DNA of 39,355 bases from Candidatus Peregrinibacteria bacterium (GCA_030592015.1 JAUUZY010000007.1:1-39355); one strand, 5' to 3'; shown: positions 6,795 through 15,608, numbered from the stretch's first letter. The notes: generated by a model not told the origin, from the letters alone. Numbers and translations are program-made.

Positions 6795-9700
6795 TAGTAC
6801 ATTTTAGTTACTTCCGTTCCGGAGTAATAGTACTTTAAAATTGAAATATATCCATATCCACTTTTAGCCATGCCCTTTGCACCACATCCACTCATTCCCA
6901 CTCCATGTCCCAAAAAGACTGTTCCATCGCAGAATCCATCATTCACACTAATCAAATATGGCGCGTCCCAGTTCCAGACATCTTTGGCGCTTTTGGTTGC
7001 GACTCCATCACTTTGATTGAAGTATGGTGTTTTTATTAGGGTTCCTTTGTATGTAACTACCTGTCCATCTGTTGCCTCCACTGCTGATGCAACGTTTGGT
7101 GATCTTTTTTCCAGCCCGTATCCAATGTATTTTTGGCTAGCCTCCGGATCGTCATTTAGATGATATGGTTTTCCTGGAAATTTGCTGGCTATATCCATGT
7201 AATATTTTGCATAGCTTCTTGCAGCCGTCATTACCGCTTTTATTTTTTCCGGTTCTTCTGAATTTGACACTTCTCCAATCCCCTTTAGATATGCTTCCAA
7301 TGGTAGCTCATTTATTACTATCAATTCTGAGTCCACATAATTCACTTCCAACGTTCCCCTATATTGATTGTCATTTAAATCAGGATTCCAGCCCGGTGGA
7401 TTTATGTAATTGTCTATTTCCATGATTATTCCACTGCTCGGTATAAATCGAATCGGAGAACTTTTCAGATATGTTTTCCCGTTTGCTGTGAGCTGATATT
7501 TTCCATTTGTATAAGATACTTTTCCAATACTTCCGCTGCTGAGAGTTGTGATTCTTTCAGTTCCACTATATGCAGTGAATGACCCATTTGCTGTGATTTG
7601 TGGATTTCCCACAAAACCCAATCGAATTCTAATATCCCCTTCTTCTCCTGTTGCCGCTTGCACTACCGTATCTGTAACTGTGGGCTTTATAGTTGTGGTA
7701 GATGCCTTTATCGGTTCCAAACCCGTATTCTCGATCACATTGTAATAAAAATATATTGGTCGCGGATAAAGATGATTTCCATCGATTTTTGGTCGAACCA
7801 TCATGGCTTTACGTTCTATATCCTCGTTTTCATCAACCTCAACTACGAAACTAATCGTCCCCACTTCTCCCGGCTCCACTTCCTCACTTGCCAATCTAGC
7901 ACTTGTAACCTTCAGGTCTTGCTCTCTCAAAAAGACTAAGTCCATATCCTCTTTTCTCCATGTTGCCTTCCCCAGGTTTCTGATTTTTATCCAAATCACA
8001 TATTTCTCCCCTTGCTTCCATTTATTTGCTGAAGTCCATGATACGACTTCTGATGCATATAGATCCCCAAATACTGTTGTCTCAAAATACATTCCACTAT
8101 CCTCCATCCAGGTTTGTCCTTCAACTACAGGGGTAAAGTATTCCTTATAGTATCCGGCCTTGGTCGGAGCTTTTAGATTCATTCTGAATGTTCCAATTTC
8201 CCCCGGTCTAACTTCGTCTTCTTCCAACCCTCCCAGTCTTGTAGTCCCTGGTGGTAAAAATCTGGTAAATCTATCTCTTTCATGGTCAGTTCCCAGCACC
8301 ACAGTATTATCTCCTGATTTTCTCCAGATAGAATTTCCTGAGTTTCTTAGTTTTACCCATAAACTTAGATCAGTTCCTCCATCAATACCTGACGGCGGAT
8401 ATTCCATATCCACAAATTCATACTTAAAGTTATTTTGTTGAACGCTTATAGGCAATACCTTGTAGTCGTCTATTTTCTTTGTTCCGTTAACTATCGGTGC
8501 AATATCCATATTTACCAATTTGCTATTTGACCCCGCTTTGATTTTGAAATTAAAAGTTGCGACCGCTCCCGGCTTCACAAGCGATTCATTCATTGTTGCC
8601 AGTACCACTTCTCCAGATCCCGGAAAAGAAATCACCCCATTGAATTCAGGATTAGTGTTTACCACTATGAACGTCTCACTATTCCAATCCACCTTTCCTA
8701 TGTTTTCCATTTCTATTTTCACATCCACGATTTCGGATGGTGTCATCTCAACATAAAAAATATCAGACATATCTATGTAGTCATAATCCTTTACAAATCT
8801 AGGCTTAGCTTCTTGCATCCTTGCTGCAGCTAACTTCCGAATAACCGGTATTTTCGCATAAAGATGTGCTCCCGGACATGTAGTACTCATTATATCTTTG
8901 TGGGCAAATATATTAGCCATATTTTTTCCTCTGAAGATGGAATACCCTTCCGGATTGAATCCATGGATTCTTGCTTTCTGAGCGATAAGTGTACTTATAG
9001 ACGATATAACTTTCTCCGGAACTTCATTCTGTTCATAATTACCTAGGACGGCTATTCCGATTGATCCGTTATTTCCCGGACCTGCATGAGCCCCTATCAC
9101 TCCTTCGCCTCCATATCTCCCCTCATAAACTTTCCCGTTCTTGTCTATAATGTAGTTATAACCTATATCTCCCCATCCCTTTGTTACAGAGTGGTAATAA
9201 TAGATGTCGCGAATTGCCTGAGATGGATTATCCAGCTCCTTTGTTGTAGCTGTATGATGAATAATCACTTTTTTAACCTTTTGTGGGTACTGAAGTGGCC
9301 ATACGTATTTTTTCCCATATTTATCAGCTTCAACTACCTTTGAAAGTACCAGTTCCTCCTTGAACTGCTCATAGAAATCGTCTCCCAGAGTTATAAGTAT
9401 CGCTTCGGCATCATTGTTTGCAAGGTAACGGTAGGATTCATTTGCACCCCATGTGCTACGACTTGTTATGTTTGAATTTGAGGATGTTAGTGCCAAATAT
9501 GTTGGCATAGAGCTTAGGGGGGCGGATGAATACTGAGGAGTCGGTGTTGGTACTATAGTTAAGCTTTTTTCAGCTCTTATAAATGTCCACTCCGGATTGT
9601 TTACTATTGGTGCTGACACCCCATCTCCATACATTATGTACTTATATTTCATTGCATTGGCAGGATTACTTGATGCCATTGCGTATTTTTCTTTCTTGTT

Positions 9701-10105
9701 TTCGTATTCCGATTCCACCTCTTCTTCCATGTCCAACCACTCTGACCACTGTCCATCAACTTTGAATTGAACTTCCGCTTCTATCTTTGTTCCCGGTGGC
9801 AGAACTTCCTGCCAACTTCCCCCCACAGATGTAAACTCAAAGTCCGCTTCATGTTCGGCTGAAATGAATACCTCCATAGTCTTGTATGGAGCGATTATCA
9901 TCGGCTGGAATGCAAGTTGTCGCGATTGCATACTGATTGAAGATTCTATGTGAAATGTTTCACTTTCTGTTGAGTATGGACTCTCCATAGAAGCAATACC
10001 AAAAATAACCAACAGCAGTAGGCTTATACTACCCAGTAAAATTGAAGCTATGCTGATTGTTGCTCTTTTGAATAAATCCATCATTGTTTTAAACGTATTT
10101 TTCAT
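6794..10105 (-). CDS. Giant peptidoglycan hydrolase: PGRP-type amidase, three Ig-like repeats and SpoIID/LytB domain
   Basis: 1103 residues, membrane-anchored or exported: one hydrophobic segment (about residues 15-38, ATISIASILLGSISLLLLVI). A beta-rich region follows, then an amidase_2/PGRP domain (about 275-420) with zinc-ligand candidates in IIHHTATT and AHKDIMSTTCPG and the conserved DIGYNYIIDKNGKVYEGR. Three repeats resembling N_BRCA1-type Ig-like domains come next (from about 438, 565 and 695), each with IxNxGxxxW and a PGE(I/V)GT motif. The SpoIID domain (about 815-1103) has INELPLEAYLKGIGEVS with the expected catalytic Glu, AARSYAKYYM, and GHGVGMSGCGAKGMA near the end. Known roles: PGRP amidases cut stem peptides from MurNAc, and SpoIID is a lytic transglycosylase for the denuded glycan. 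It heads an operon with tsaB and rsmI. The exact start is uncertain (ATGs at 10105, 10084 and 10081). Confidence 0.9.
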   Translation of the reverse strand: MKNTFKTMMDLFKRATISIASILLGSISLLLLVIFGIASMESPYSTESETFHIESSISMQSRQLAFQPMIIAPYKTMEVFISAEHEADFEFTSVGGSWQEVLPPGTKIEAEVQFKVDGQWSEWLDMEEEVESEYENKKEKYAMASSNPANAMKYKYIMYGDGVSAPIVNNPEWTFIRAEKSLTIVPTPTPQYSSAPLSSMPTYLALTSSNSNITSRSTWGANESYRYLANNDAEAILITLGDDFYEQFKEELVLSKVVEADKYGKKYVWPLQYPQKVKKVIIHHTATTKELDNPSQAIRDIYYYHSVTKGWGDIGYNYIIDKNGKVYEGRYGGEGVIGAHAGPGNNGSIGIAVLGNYEQNEVPEKVISSISTLIAQKARIHGFNPEGYSIFRGKNMANIFAHKDIMSTTCPGAHLYAKIPVIRKLAAARMQEAKPRFVKDYDYIDMSDIFYVEMTPSEIVDVKIEMENIGKVDWNSETFIVVNTNPEFNGVISFPGSGEVVLATMNESLVKPGAVATFNFKIKAGSNSKLVNMDIAPIVNGTKKIDDYKVLPISVQQNNFKYEFVDMEYPPSGIDGGTDLSLWVKLRNSGNSIWRKSGDNTVVLGTDHERDRFTRFLPPGTTRLGGLEEDEVRPGEIGTFRMNLKAPTKAGYYKEYFTPVVEGQTWMEDSGMYFETTVFGDLYASEVVSWTSANKWKQGEKYVIWIKIRNLGKATWRKEDMDLVFLREQDLKVTSARLASEEVEPGEVGTISFVVEVDENEDIERKAMMVRPKIDGNHLYPRPIYFYYNVIENTGLEPIKASTTTIKPTVTDTVVQAATGEEGDIRIRLGFVGNPQITANGSFTAYSGTERITTLSSGSIGKVSYTNGKYQLTANGKTYLKSSPIRFIPSSGIIMEIDNYINPPGWNPDLNDNQYRGTLEVNYVDSELIVINELPLEAYLKGIGEVSNSEEPEKIKAVMTAARSYAKYYMDIASKFPGKPYHLNDDPEASQKYIGYGLEKRSPNVASAVEATDGQVVTYKGTLIKTPYFNQSDGVATKSAKDVWNWDAPYLISVNDGFCDGTVFLGHGVGMSGCGAKGMAKSGYGYISILKYYYSGTEVTKMY

Positions 10106-10108
10106 ATA

Positions 10109-10137
10109 ATTGTATCATTTTTTATTGATTGGTTCAA
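10109..10137 (-). promoter_or_regulatory. Promoter of the amidase-SpoIID / tsaB / rsmI operon
   Basis: Minus-strand TTGAAC (10132-10137), a 17-nt spacer and TACAAT (10109-10114) preceded by TGA (extended -10). The -10 ends 3 nt before the ATG at 10105. Transcription would therefore begin at or just inside that codon, which makes the in-frame ATGs at 10084/10081 real alternatives. Confidence 0.6.
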
Positions 10138-10237
10138 TTGTTTACCTTTACAACAAATCACATTTTGGATATAGTCTTTTTTGCTTAAGGGCTATTTTCA
10201 ATATATTCGGTGCGGGAGCTAATTTGCAATATCTTTT

Positions 10238-11509
10238 ATGGAAGTTTCTTACAATCTGCGTTATACAAAATCGACCTTCTCGAATAGGCTACTAATCGAT
10301 AAAGAAGGAGAAATCATTATTTATGCGAAGGGGTTCCGCCTAAAGGGTAAGGGTGCCAATGATAAAGGTGAACTTTTGAATTTCTCTGAGATAAAGGAGT
10401 TTTATCACAGGGATGAGAAGATCTTTTTTGTGACCTTTTCAAAGGAAAAGTACGTTCTTTCCGATTCCGGAACGCTTTTTGATCAGATGCTTATCGATTT
10501 CTATAAATCCAGGAATGAATTTTTGATGGATGCCCTGTTTATGAAAGGTGGAAAACTTAAGGCTGAGTTTGAAGGACACTTTGAGCGTCTTAGTAAGTTT
10601 TCTAAGCCAATAAATAAGGGTAGGGCAAAGTTACGACTATATGAGAATAGTTTGCTTGTTATTCCTGCTACTCAAGATGCTTTTGCTATCAATTACAACT
10701 TTGTGAATTTTCATGAATTCGATGATATGGAGTATCAACTGAAAATAGTGATGGATGACGGTGTAACTGTTTTCTTTTCACAATTGGGTAATGATTTTGA
10801 GTTTTTTGAGGAAAAGATGAACACACTACTTGGTGGTATGTATGGAGCTGTTGTTAATGGGGTCTTGAAGGAGGTTTTTCCAGAATATCATGCTACTACA
10901 CTTTTGAAATTGGCTAGTGTCATGAAGGCTGGAAAATCAGTTTGTTTGAAGGATATTATAAAGATGGATCAAGAATTGGCGACTTCTGTAGATAATTTTA
11001 TTTTTGAAGATGAGAATTTGAAGGATAATTTCCAATTCTTAAGGGATAAGGTGGATGAATATGATCTTCATTTTGGCATTGCCAAAGATGAGACTGTGGA
11101 GAATGGTTTTATCAGATGGTTTATGATTTCCTTGGTTGAGGAAAACCTTGTTGGTTTTTCTATTCTTCCAAGATGGGAAAGTGGTGGAGATAGTGAAGAC
11201 GGTGATAAGCCGAAAGTGCCTTCTGAAATGTATTTCTATAGGATCATTATGGAAAAAGGAAATCCTGCAGACAAGGCTGCTGACAAGATCAAAGAGATCG
11301 AGCAAGCTCTTGTACTGCTTAAGTTTGCAAAGGATCCTTGCTATATGGATAAGCGGGAACTTCGCCATTCGCCTTATCAATATGCTATTCGAAAAATGCC
11401 TTTCCTCCGAATTTTGCGAAAATCTTTTGTTGGGAAAATTCGTGCTAGTGAAAAAAGCGAGTGGAAGAAGCAGTTTGCAAAAATTGCCAAGTCTTCTAAA
11501 TTGAAGTGA
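10238..11509 (+). CDS. Unknown cytoplasmic protein with two PH-like beta domains
   Basis: 423 residues; I do not recognise the family. There is no signal peptide or membrane segment. Residues 1-95 read as a run of short beta strands followed by a helix (RLLIDKEGEIIIYAKGF, LLNFSEIKEFYHRDEKIFFVTF, then LFDQMLIDFYKSRNEFLM). Residues about 120-205 repeat that pattern (AKLRLYENSLLVIPATQ, FVNFHEFDDMEYQLKIVMDDG, then FEFFEEKMNTLLGGM). This strand-strand-helix order is what bacterial PH/GRAM-like domains look like, so two tandem PH-like folds are inferred. The rest is mostly helical, with a conserved-looking C-terminal basic tail (KQFAKIAKSSKLK). It is a single-gene unit between the divergent operon at 10105 and trxA. 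Confidence 0.75.
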   Translation: MEVSYNLRYTKSTFSNRLLIDKEGEIIIYAKGFRLKGKGANDKGELLNFSEIKEFYHRDEKIFFVTFSKEKYVLSDSGTLFDQMLIDFYKSRNEFLMDALFMKGGKLKAEFEGHFERLSKFSKPINKGRAKLRLYENSLLVIPATQDAFAINYNFVNFHEFDDMEYQLKIVMDDGVTVFFSQLGNDFEFFEEKMNTLLGGMYGAVVNGVLKEVFPEYHATTLLKLASVMKAGKSVCLKDIIKMDQELATSVDNFIFEDENLKDNFQFLRDKVDEYDLHFGIAKDETVENGFIRWFMISLVEENLVGFSILPRWESGGDSEDGDKPKVPSEMYFYRIIMEKGNPADKAADKIKEIEQALVLLKFAKDPCYMDKRELRHSPYQYAIRKMPFLRILRKSFVGKIRASEKSEWKKQFAKIAKSSKLK

Positions 11510-11582
11510 TTATTATCACGGTGACTTTTCTTAAAAAATTAGTTAGAATTTTTCTGCAATTAAAATTTAATCCAATACTATT

Positions 11583-11897
11583 ATGGCTGAACATAATTTT
11601 ACAGATGACAACTTCGACGAAGAAGTACTCAAATCAAAACTCCCTGTACTAGTTGATTTCTTTGCTGAATGGTGCGGTCCATGCAAAATGATGGGACCTG
11701 TTATCGATGAGCTTGCCAGAGAATATGATGGGAAATGGAAGATTGGAAAATGTGATGTTGATGCAAGTGGAGCAACTGCTCAAAAATACGGAGTTCAAAG
11801 TATTCCTACATTAATTGTTTTCAAAGACGGTAAAGAAGTTGATAGAATGATGGGATTCCAAAGTAAAGATGTACTTATGAAGAAATTGGAGGCTTAA
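11583..11897 (+). CDS. trxA: Thioredoxin
   Basis: Small cytoplasmic disulfide reductase of 104 residues, the normal length. It contains the active site FFAEWCGPCKMMGP (residues 25-38) and the cis-Pro loop VQSIPTLIVFKDGKEVDRMMGF with the expected Pro. The C-terminal helix is FQSKDVLMKKLEA. The stop overlaps the convergent rnhA stop by 4 bp. A thioredoxin reductase is not in the window, but three other thioredoxin-fold proteins are (12843, 17066, 21738). Confidence 0.95.
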   Translation: MAEHNFTDDNFDEEVLKSKLPVLVDFFAEWCGPCKMMGPVIDELAREYDGKWKIGKCDVDASGATAQKYGVQSIPTLIVFKDGKEVDRMMGFQSKDVLMKKLEA

Positions 11898-12328
11898 GCT
11901 TTCTCCTTCATTTTTGTAGCTGCGGTGAAGGCTATGATGTCTGCCCTATTGTTGTACTTGTTTGTATGGTGCGCTTTTACCCAGTTCCAAGTTATGTTGA
12001 GCCAAGCTCTTAGTTTGTCTATTTCTGCCCAAAGATCTGTGTTTGCCTTTTTCTTCCATCCTTTGTTTATGGTTTGAATTATCAAATTTGAGTCGCTGTA
12101 AATTTCTATTTTCAGATCCTGAAGATCATCCTGCTTGAATTCTTTGTGCAACCATTTTAGAGATTTTATAACGGCCATCATTTCCATCCTATTGTTTGTT
12201 GTATCCGGTTCTCCTCCTGAAAGTTCCACATTCTTGTCATCGTACATAATGATTGACCCCCAGCCTCCCGGTCCAGGATTTCCGATGCAACTACCGTCCG
12301 TATAAATTGTTATTGTTTTGTTTTTCAC
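11894..12328 (-). CDS. rnhA: Ribonuclease HI
   Basis: Degrades the RNA strand of RNA-DNA hybrids. 144 residues, near the usual size. The catalytic carboxylates can be placed: Asp in IYTDGSCIGNPGPGGWG, Glu in NNRMEMMAVI, Asp in EIYSDSNLIIQTI and Asp in NNRADIIAF. The handle-region helix GWKKKANTDLWAEI and the loop VKAHHTN (usual form GH-x-G) are present. The start is GTG at 12328, supported by a -10 box ending 7 nt upstream; no SD is visible. Convergent with trxA and divergent from rlmH. Confidence 0.95.
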   Translation of the reverse strand: MKNKTITIYTDGSCIGNPGPGGWGSIIMYDDKNVELSGGEPDTTNNRMEMMAVIKSLKWLHKEFKQDDLQDLKIEIYSDSNLIIQTINKGWKKKANTDLWAEIDKLRAWLNITWNWVKAHHTNKYNNRADIIAFTAATKMKEKA

Positions 12329-12335
12329 GAACTTG

Positions 12336-12345
12336 ATATTATCAT
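12336..12345. promoter_or_regulatory. Overlapping back-to-back -10 boxes for rnhA and rlmH
   Basis: Minus strand: TAATAT (12336-12341) preceded by TGA, then 7 nt to the rnhA GTG. Plus strand: TATCAT (12340-12345), then 6 nt to the rlmH ATG. The two -10 hexamers share two base pairs inside the near-palindrome TGATATTATCATA. Both mRNAs would be leaderless and both genes would compete for one RNA polymerase site. Confidence 0.6.
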
Positions 12346-12351
12346 AGCGTT

Positions 12352-12822
12352 ATGAGAATTCAAATTATTCAAATCGGAAAGACCAAGGATAGCTATATGG
12401 AGGAAGGATTGCGCGAATATCTAAAGCGCTTGAAGCCTTTTGCGAGTTTGGAAATTACGACCTTGAAGGAGGTCAGTCCATCGAAGACATTTCCTGTATC
12501 AAGATGTATAGAGGAGGAAGGTAGGCAGATTTTGAAAAATGTTTCTGAGGATGCCTATGTTATTGCCTTGGATGAAAAAGGGAAGGAGTTTGGGTCTGTA
12601 GATTTTGCAGGGCTGCTTAAGGGGAAGTTTGATGTTGGGACACGAATTGTTTTCGTAATTGGTGGTGCATTTGGTCTTCTGGGCGAAGTGAAGGAAAGAG
12701 CTGATCTGATTTTGTCTATGTCGAAAATGACTTTCACGCATCAAATGGTTCGCTTGTTTTTGCTTGAACAGATTTATCGCAGCGTTTGTATTATTCGTGG
12801 AAAGGAGTATCATATCGCTTAG
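12352..12822 (+). CDS. rlmH: 23S rRNA (pseudouridine1915-N3)-methyltransferase RlmH
   Basis: SPOUT-class SAM methyltransferase acting on pseudouridine 1915 of 23S rRNA in assembled ribosomes. At 156 residues it matches the family length. Visible signatures: MRIQIIQIGKTKDSYMEEGLREYLKRL at the N-terminus, ALDEKGKEFGSVDFA, the SAM-binding knot FVIGGAFGL, and the C-terminal MTFTHQMVRLFLLEQIYRSVCIIRGKEYH. The start is leaderless by inference (see 12336-12345). The glutaredoxin gene follows after 20 bp. Confidence 0.96.
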   Translation: MRIQIIQIGKTKDSYMEEGLREYLKRLKPFASLEITTLKEVSPSKTFPVSRCIEEEGRQILKNVSEDAYVIALDEKGKEFGSVDFAGLLKGKFDVGTRIVFVIGGAFGLLGEVKERADLILSMSKMTFTHQMVRLFLLEQIYRSVCIIRGKEYHIA

Positions 12823-12842
12823 AAATTTTTAACAAAAAAACG

Positions 12843-13097
12843 ATGGCAAACGTTGTACTTTACACAAAAATAGAGTGTCCATTTTCCAAGGATTGTAAAA
12901 AAATGCTTGAAGAGAAGGGTGTTGAATATCATGAAATAACTATTGATGACGACCCTGCTATGATGCAGGAAATGCAGACTAAGTCCGGTCGGAAAGATAC
13001 ACCGCAGGTTTTTATAAATGGAAGTCATATTGGAAGTTTTGATGACTTAAAAGCGCTTGATAGTGTTGGAAAGCTAAGTGAGATGCTAAATATTTAG
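12843..13097 (+). CDS. Glutaredoxin-like protein with CPFS (monothiol) motif
   Basis: 84 residues from the ATG at 12843; the reading frame extends upstream into rlmH, but this start gives the canonical MANVVLYTKIECPFSKDCKKML. The usual CPxC active site is CPFS, so the resolving cysteine is absent, although a further Cys lies four residues on. The TPQVFINGSHIGSFDDLKALDSVGKL segment carries the cis-Pro and the glutathione-site GSFDD typical of glutaredoxins. It probably reduces protein disulfides or mixed thiols in the cytoplasm. It is followed after 3 bp by the MEMO-CapA gene, so co-transcription is likely. Confidence 0.9.
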   Translation: MANVVLYTKIECPFSKDCKKMLEEKGVEYHEITIDDDPAMMQEMQTKSGRKDTPQVFINGSHIGSFDDLKALDSVGKLSEMLNI

Positions 13098-13100
13098 GAA

Positions 13101-14945
13101 ATGAATAAACTTGTCTACGCCATAGGTCTGATAGCCGCTATCTTTGTTTTGGTGAATGTGAATGATGGGAATATTGGAAGTAATGATGTTTTCCAGGCTA
13201 TTTCTGTGCCTGTAGTAGAGGAAACTATTGAATCTGAGTTGGACGATAAAATAGAGAGACCTGAACAGGGAAAGGCTGATGGATATTTTAGTAAATCTAA
13301 TATTGAGCAGTCTATTGTTGATAATGCATATCAACTGCTTGCAGATGTGGAGGGGTTTGATTCTGAATTGGGAGGGGCTGTTATCCCATATGATCTGGGA
13401 GCGCCTGAACTGATTGCGGAATTTTTCCTAAACTTGCAGGCGAGTCAGGAGGTGGATATATTTGTTGTTATCGGGGGGAATCATAGACTGAGGGGGCGAA
13501 ATAATATTTCTATTTCCCCATATGGATTTCAGACTCCATATGGAAATTTGGAGCCTGAACTGGATCTGATCTACCAAATGATTGATGATTTGGACCTTGG
13601 AAATTCTTATACGGCGTTTCGTGAGGAGGAATCCATACTGAATATTGTGCCGTTTTTGAAAATGTCGTTTCCCGATGCGAGGATAGTGCCGATTGCGATA
13701 AAGGATTTTACTAAGGAGGAGGACCTTGAGGTCTTGGCGGATTATTTGGCGGATTTGAATATTGATAATATGCTTGTTCTCGCTCCGACTGAGTTTAGTC
13801 AGGGGGTTGGCGAGAGGGCTGATAGATTTCATGATGAATTGAGTATTAGTGTGCTTGAGACTTTGGATAAGTCAGGTCTTGATCAGCTTGATAGTGAAAG
13901 TACGGCAAATCTCTATGTCCTGTTTGATTATTTGCAAAAGATTGGATGGGAGGAGGCTAGAGTTAATCGTGATTTAGCTTTTGTCCCTTTTTATGAAGGG
14001 AGCGCTGTTGGAGACAGAGATCTGACTATTTTGGCGTTTGGGGATATGATGTTGAGTCGGCATGTAAGGGTGCTTATGGATATTCATGGGCTTGATTATG
14101 TTTTTAGGAATATTAGAGGAGAGGATAATGCTTTTTTTGAAGGAGCTGACATCGTCTTTGCAAATTTGGAGGGACCGATCAAGGGGAACGGGACGAAGGG
14201 TGGAGAGTCATTGAGCTTTTCTTTTAATGAGGATGTTGCGCCTCTGCTCAAGTGGCATGGTTTCAATTTGCTTTCCATATCGAACAATCATGCGGTCGAT
14301 CAAGGATGGGACGGGCGAGACACAACGATTGCGGCATTGGAAACAGAGGGGATTGGTTGGTGTGGACATCCTAGTGAAGCTGACCCTGAGAGCGTTTATT
14401 ATGGAAAAGTTGGTGATAAGGATTTTGCCTTTTTGTGCTTTCAGGATGTGACTTACAAGCTGGATGATGATGCGGCGGTAGCGTTGATAAAGTCTGTGAG
14501 ACCGAATGTGGATTATCTGGTGGTTTCTGTTCATTGGGGAGTTGAATACAAACATAGGCCTCATGGTGGTCTGCAGATAGATCCTGCGCATGCGTTTATA
14601 GATGCAGGTGCTGATTTTATTATCGGTCATCACCCACATGTTGTTCAGAGTTTTGAAATTTATAATGATAAGATGATTTTTTATTCATTGGGGAATTTTG
14701 TATTTGATCAATATTGGTCTGTAGCGACTCAGGAGGAACTGGCTATTGGAATTGTTTTGGATGATTCGGATGAAGATTCTCGATTGAAAACCAAGGTCTA
14801 TTTGTTCCCAATGAAAAGCGAACGTGCTCAGTCACGACTAATGTCGGAGGTAGAATATGATCGTTGGATTGAGGAGTTTATTTCTTATGGTGACTATAGC
14901 GAGAAAATGAAAACTCAGATTAGAAATGGTGTTGTAGTGTGGTAA
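13101..14945 (+). CDS. MEMO-like domain fused to CapA/PgsA-like metallophosphoesterase, membrane-anchored
   Basis: 614 residues. The N-terminal hydrophobic anchor is LVYAIGLIAAIFVLVNV. Residues about 90-298 resemble the MEMO1/AmmeMemoRadiSam-B family: VVIGGNHRLRG, QTPYGNLEPE, EEESILNIVPFLKMSFPDARIVPIAI and LAPTEFSQG. Two of the usual metal-site positions are changed: the family PHAGY is PYDLG, and SDxSH is TEFSQ; only the GNH histidine (128) remains. Residues about 307-560 are a complete CapA/PGA_cap domain with FGDMMLSR, FANLEGPIKG, SISNNHAVDQG, SVHWGVEYKHRP, IGHHPHVVQSFE and FYSLGNFVFD. CapA proteins act outside the membrane in poly-gamma-glutamate or other capsule synthesis. The following SanA-like gene (10 bp gap) is also an envelope protein. 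Confidence 0.88.
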   Translation: MNKLVYAIGLIAAIFVLVNVNDGNIGSNDVFQAISVPVVEETIESELDDKIERPEQGKADGYFSKSNIEQSIVDNAYQLLADVEGFDSELGGAVIPYDLGAPELIAEFFLNLQASQEVDIFVVIGGNHRLRGRNNISISPYGFQTPYGNLEPELDLIYQMIDDLDLGNSYTAFREEESILNIVPFLKMSFPDARIVPIAIKDFTKEEDLEVLADYLADLNIDNMLVLAPTEFSQGVGERADRFHDELSISVLETLDKSGLDQLDSESTANLYVLFDYLQKIGWEEARVNRDLAFVPFYEGSAVGDRDLTILAFGDMMLSRHVRVLMDIHGLDYVFRNIRGEDNAFFEGADIVFANLEGPIKGNGTKGGESLSFSFNEDVAPLLKWHGFNLLSISNNHAVDQGWDGRDTTIAALETEGIGWCGHPSEADPESVYYGKVGDKDFAFLCFQDVTYKLDDDAAVALIKSVRPNVDYLVVSVHWGVEYKHRPHGGLQIDPAHAFIDAGADFIIGHHPHVVQSFEIYNDKMIFYSLGNFVFDQYWSVATQEELAIGIVLDDSDEDSRLKTKVYLFPMKSERAQSRLMSEVEYDRWIEEFISYGDYSEKMKTQIRNGVVVW

Positions 14946-14954
14946 TCTTCGAAC

Positions 14955-15608
14955 ATGAAAATTTTAAAGAAACATTGGAAAAAATTAATAGTGGCTTTTC
15001 TTGTACTCTCTCTACTTGGTGTTTTGGCTATGATTATTCCCGTTCTTCTTGTAAATAGTTATGAGAAAAATATTTATCGTAGCTTAGGTGAGGTGGAGAA
15101 TGTTGACCTGGCTATAGTTTTTGGTGCCGGTGTGAAAAACAACGGTGATCCTTCAGATGCTCTCAAAGACAGATTGATTACAGTTGCTGAAATTTATGAT
15201 GCCGGTCTTATTAATAAGATTCTTGTGTCAGGGGACAACCGATTTAAATATTACAATGAACCTGAGGCGATGCGTGACTACTTGGTAAACGTGGAAAATA
15301 TTCCAAGTGAAGATATTGTCCTGGACTATGCTGGGAGACGAACTTTTGATACCTGTATTCGTGCTAAGGAAATTTTTCAGATAGACGAGGCTTTACTTGT
15401 AACTCAGGAGTACCATTTGCCTAGAGCTTTATTTACCTGCAACTCTCTTGGAGTGGTAAGTAATGGTTTTCCTGCGACAAGACAGAGCTATGTTTTTGCC
15501 GGCTACTACGGACTCCGGGAAGTAGCGGCTGTGTATAAAGCTTTTATCGATGTGTATATTTGGGAACCTTCCTACCTGGGAGGGCAAGTGGAGACGATTG
15601 AATTTTAA
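14955..15608 (+). CDS. SanA/YdcF-like DUF218 membrane protein
   Basis: 217 residues with one N-terminal transmembrane helix (LIVAFLVLSLLGVLAMIIPVLLV) and an extracytoplasmic DUF218 domain: DLAIVFGAGVKNNGDPSDAL, LINKILVSGDN, EPEAMRDYL, EDIVLDYAGRRTFDTCIRAKEIF and LLVTQEYHLPRALFTCNSLGV. SanA/ElyC-type proteins affect envelope permeability and peptidoglycan or lipid-carrier metabolism in other bacteria; the biochemical reaction is not settled. It follows the MEMO-CapA gene by 9 bp and is probably in the same transcript. The next gene has its own promoter. Confidence 0.9.
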   Translation: MKILKKHWKKLIVAFLVLSLLGVLAMIIPVLLVNSYEKNIYRSLGEVENVDLAIVFGAGVKNNGDPSDALKDRLITVAEIYDAGLINKILVSGDNRFKYYNEPEAMRDYLVNVENIPSEDIVLDYAGRRTFDTCIRAKEIFQIDEALLVTQEYHLPRALFTCNSLGVVSNGFPATRQSYVFAGYYGLREVAAVYKAFIDVYIWEPSYLGGQVETIEF

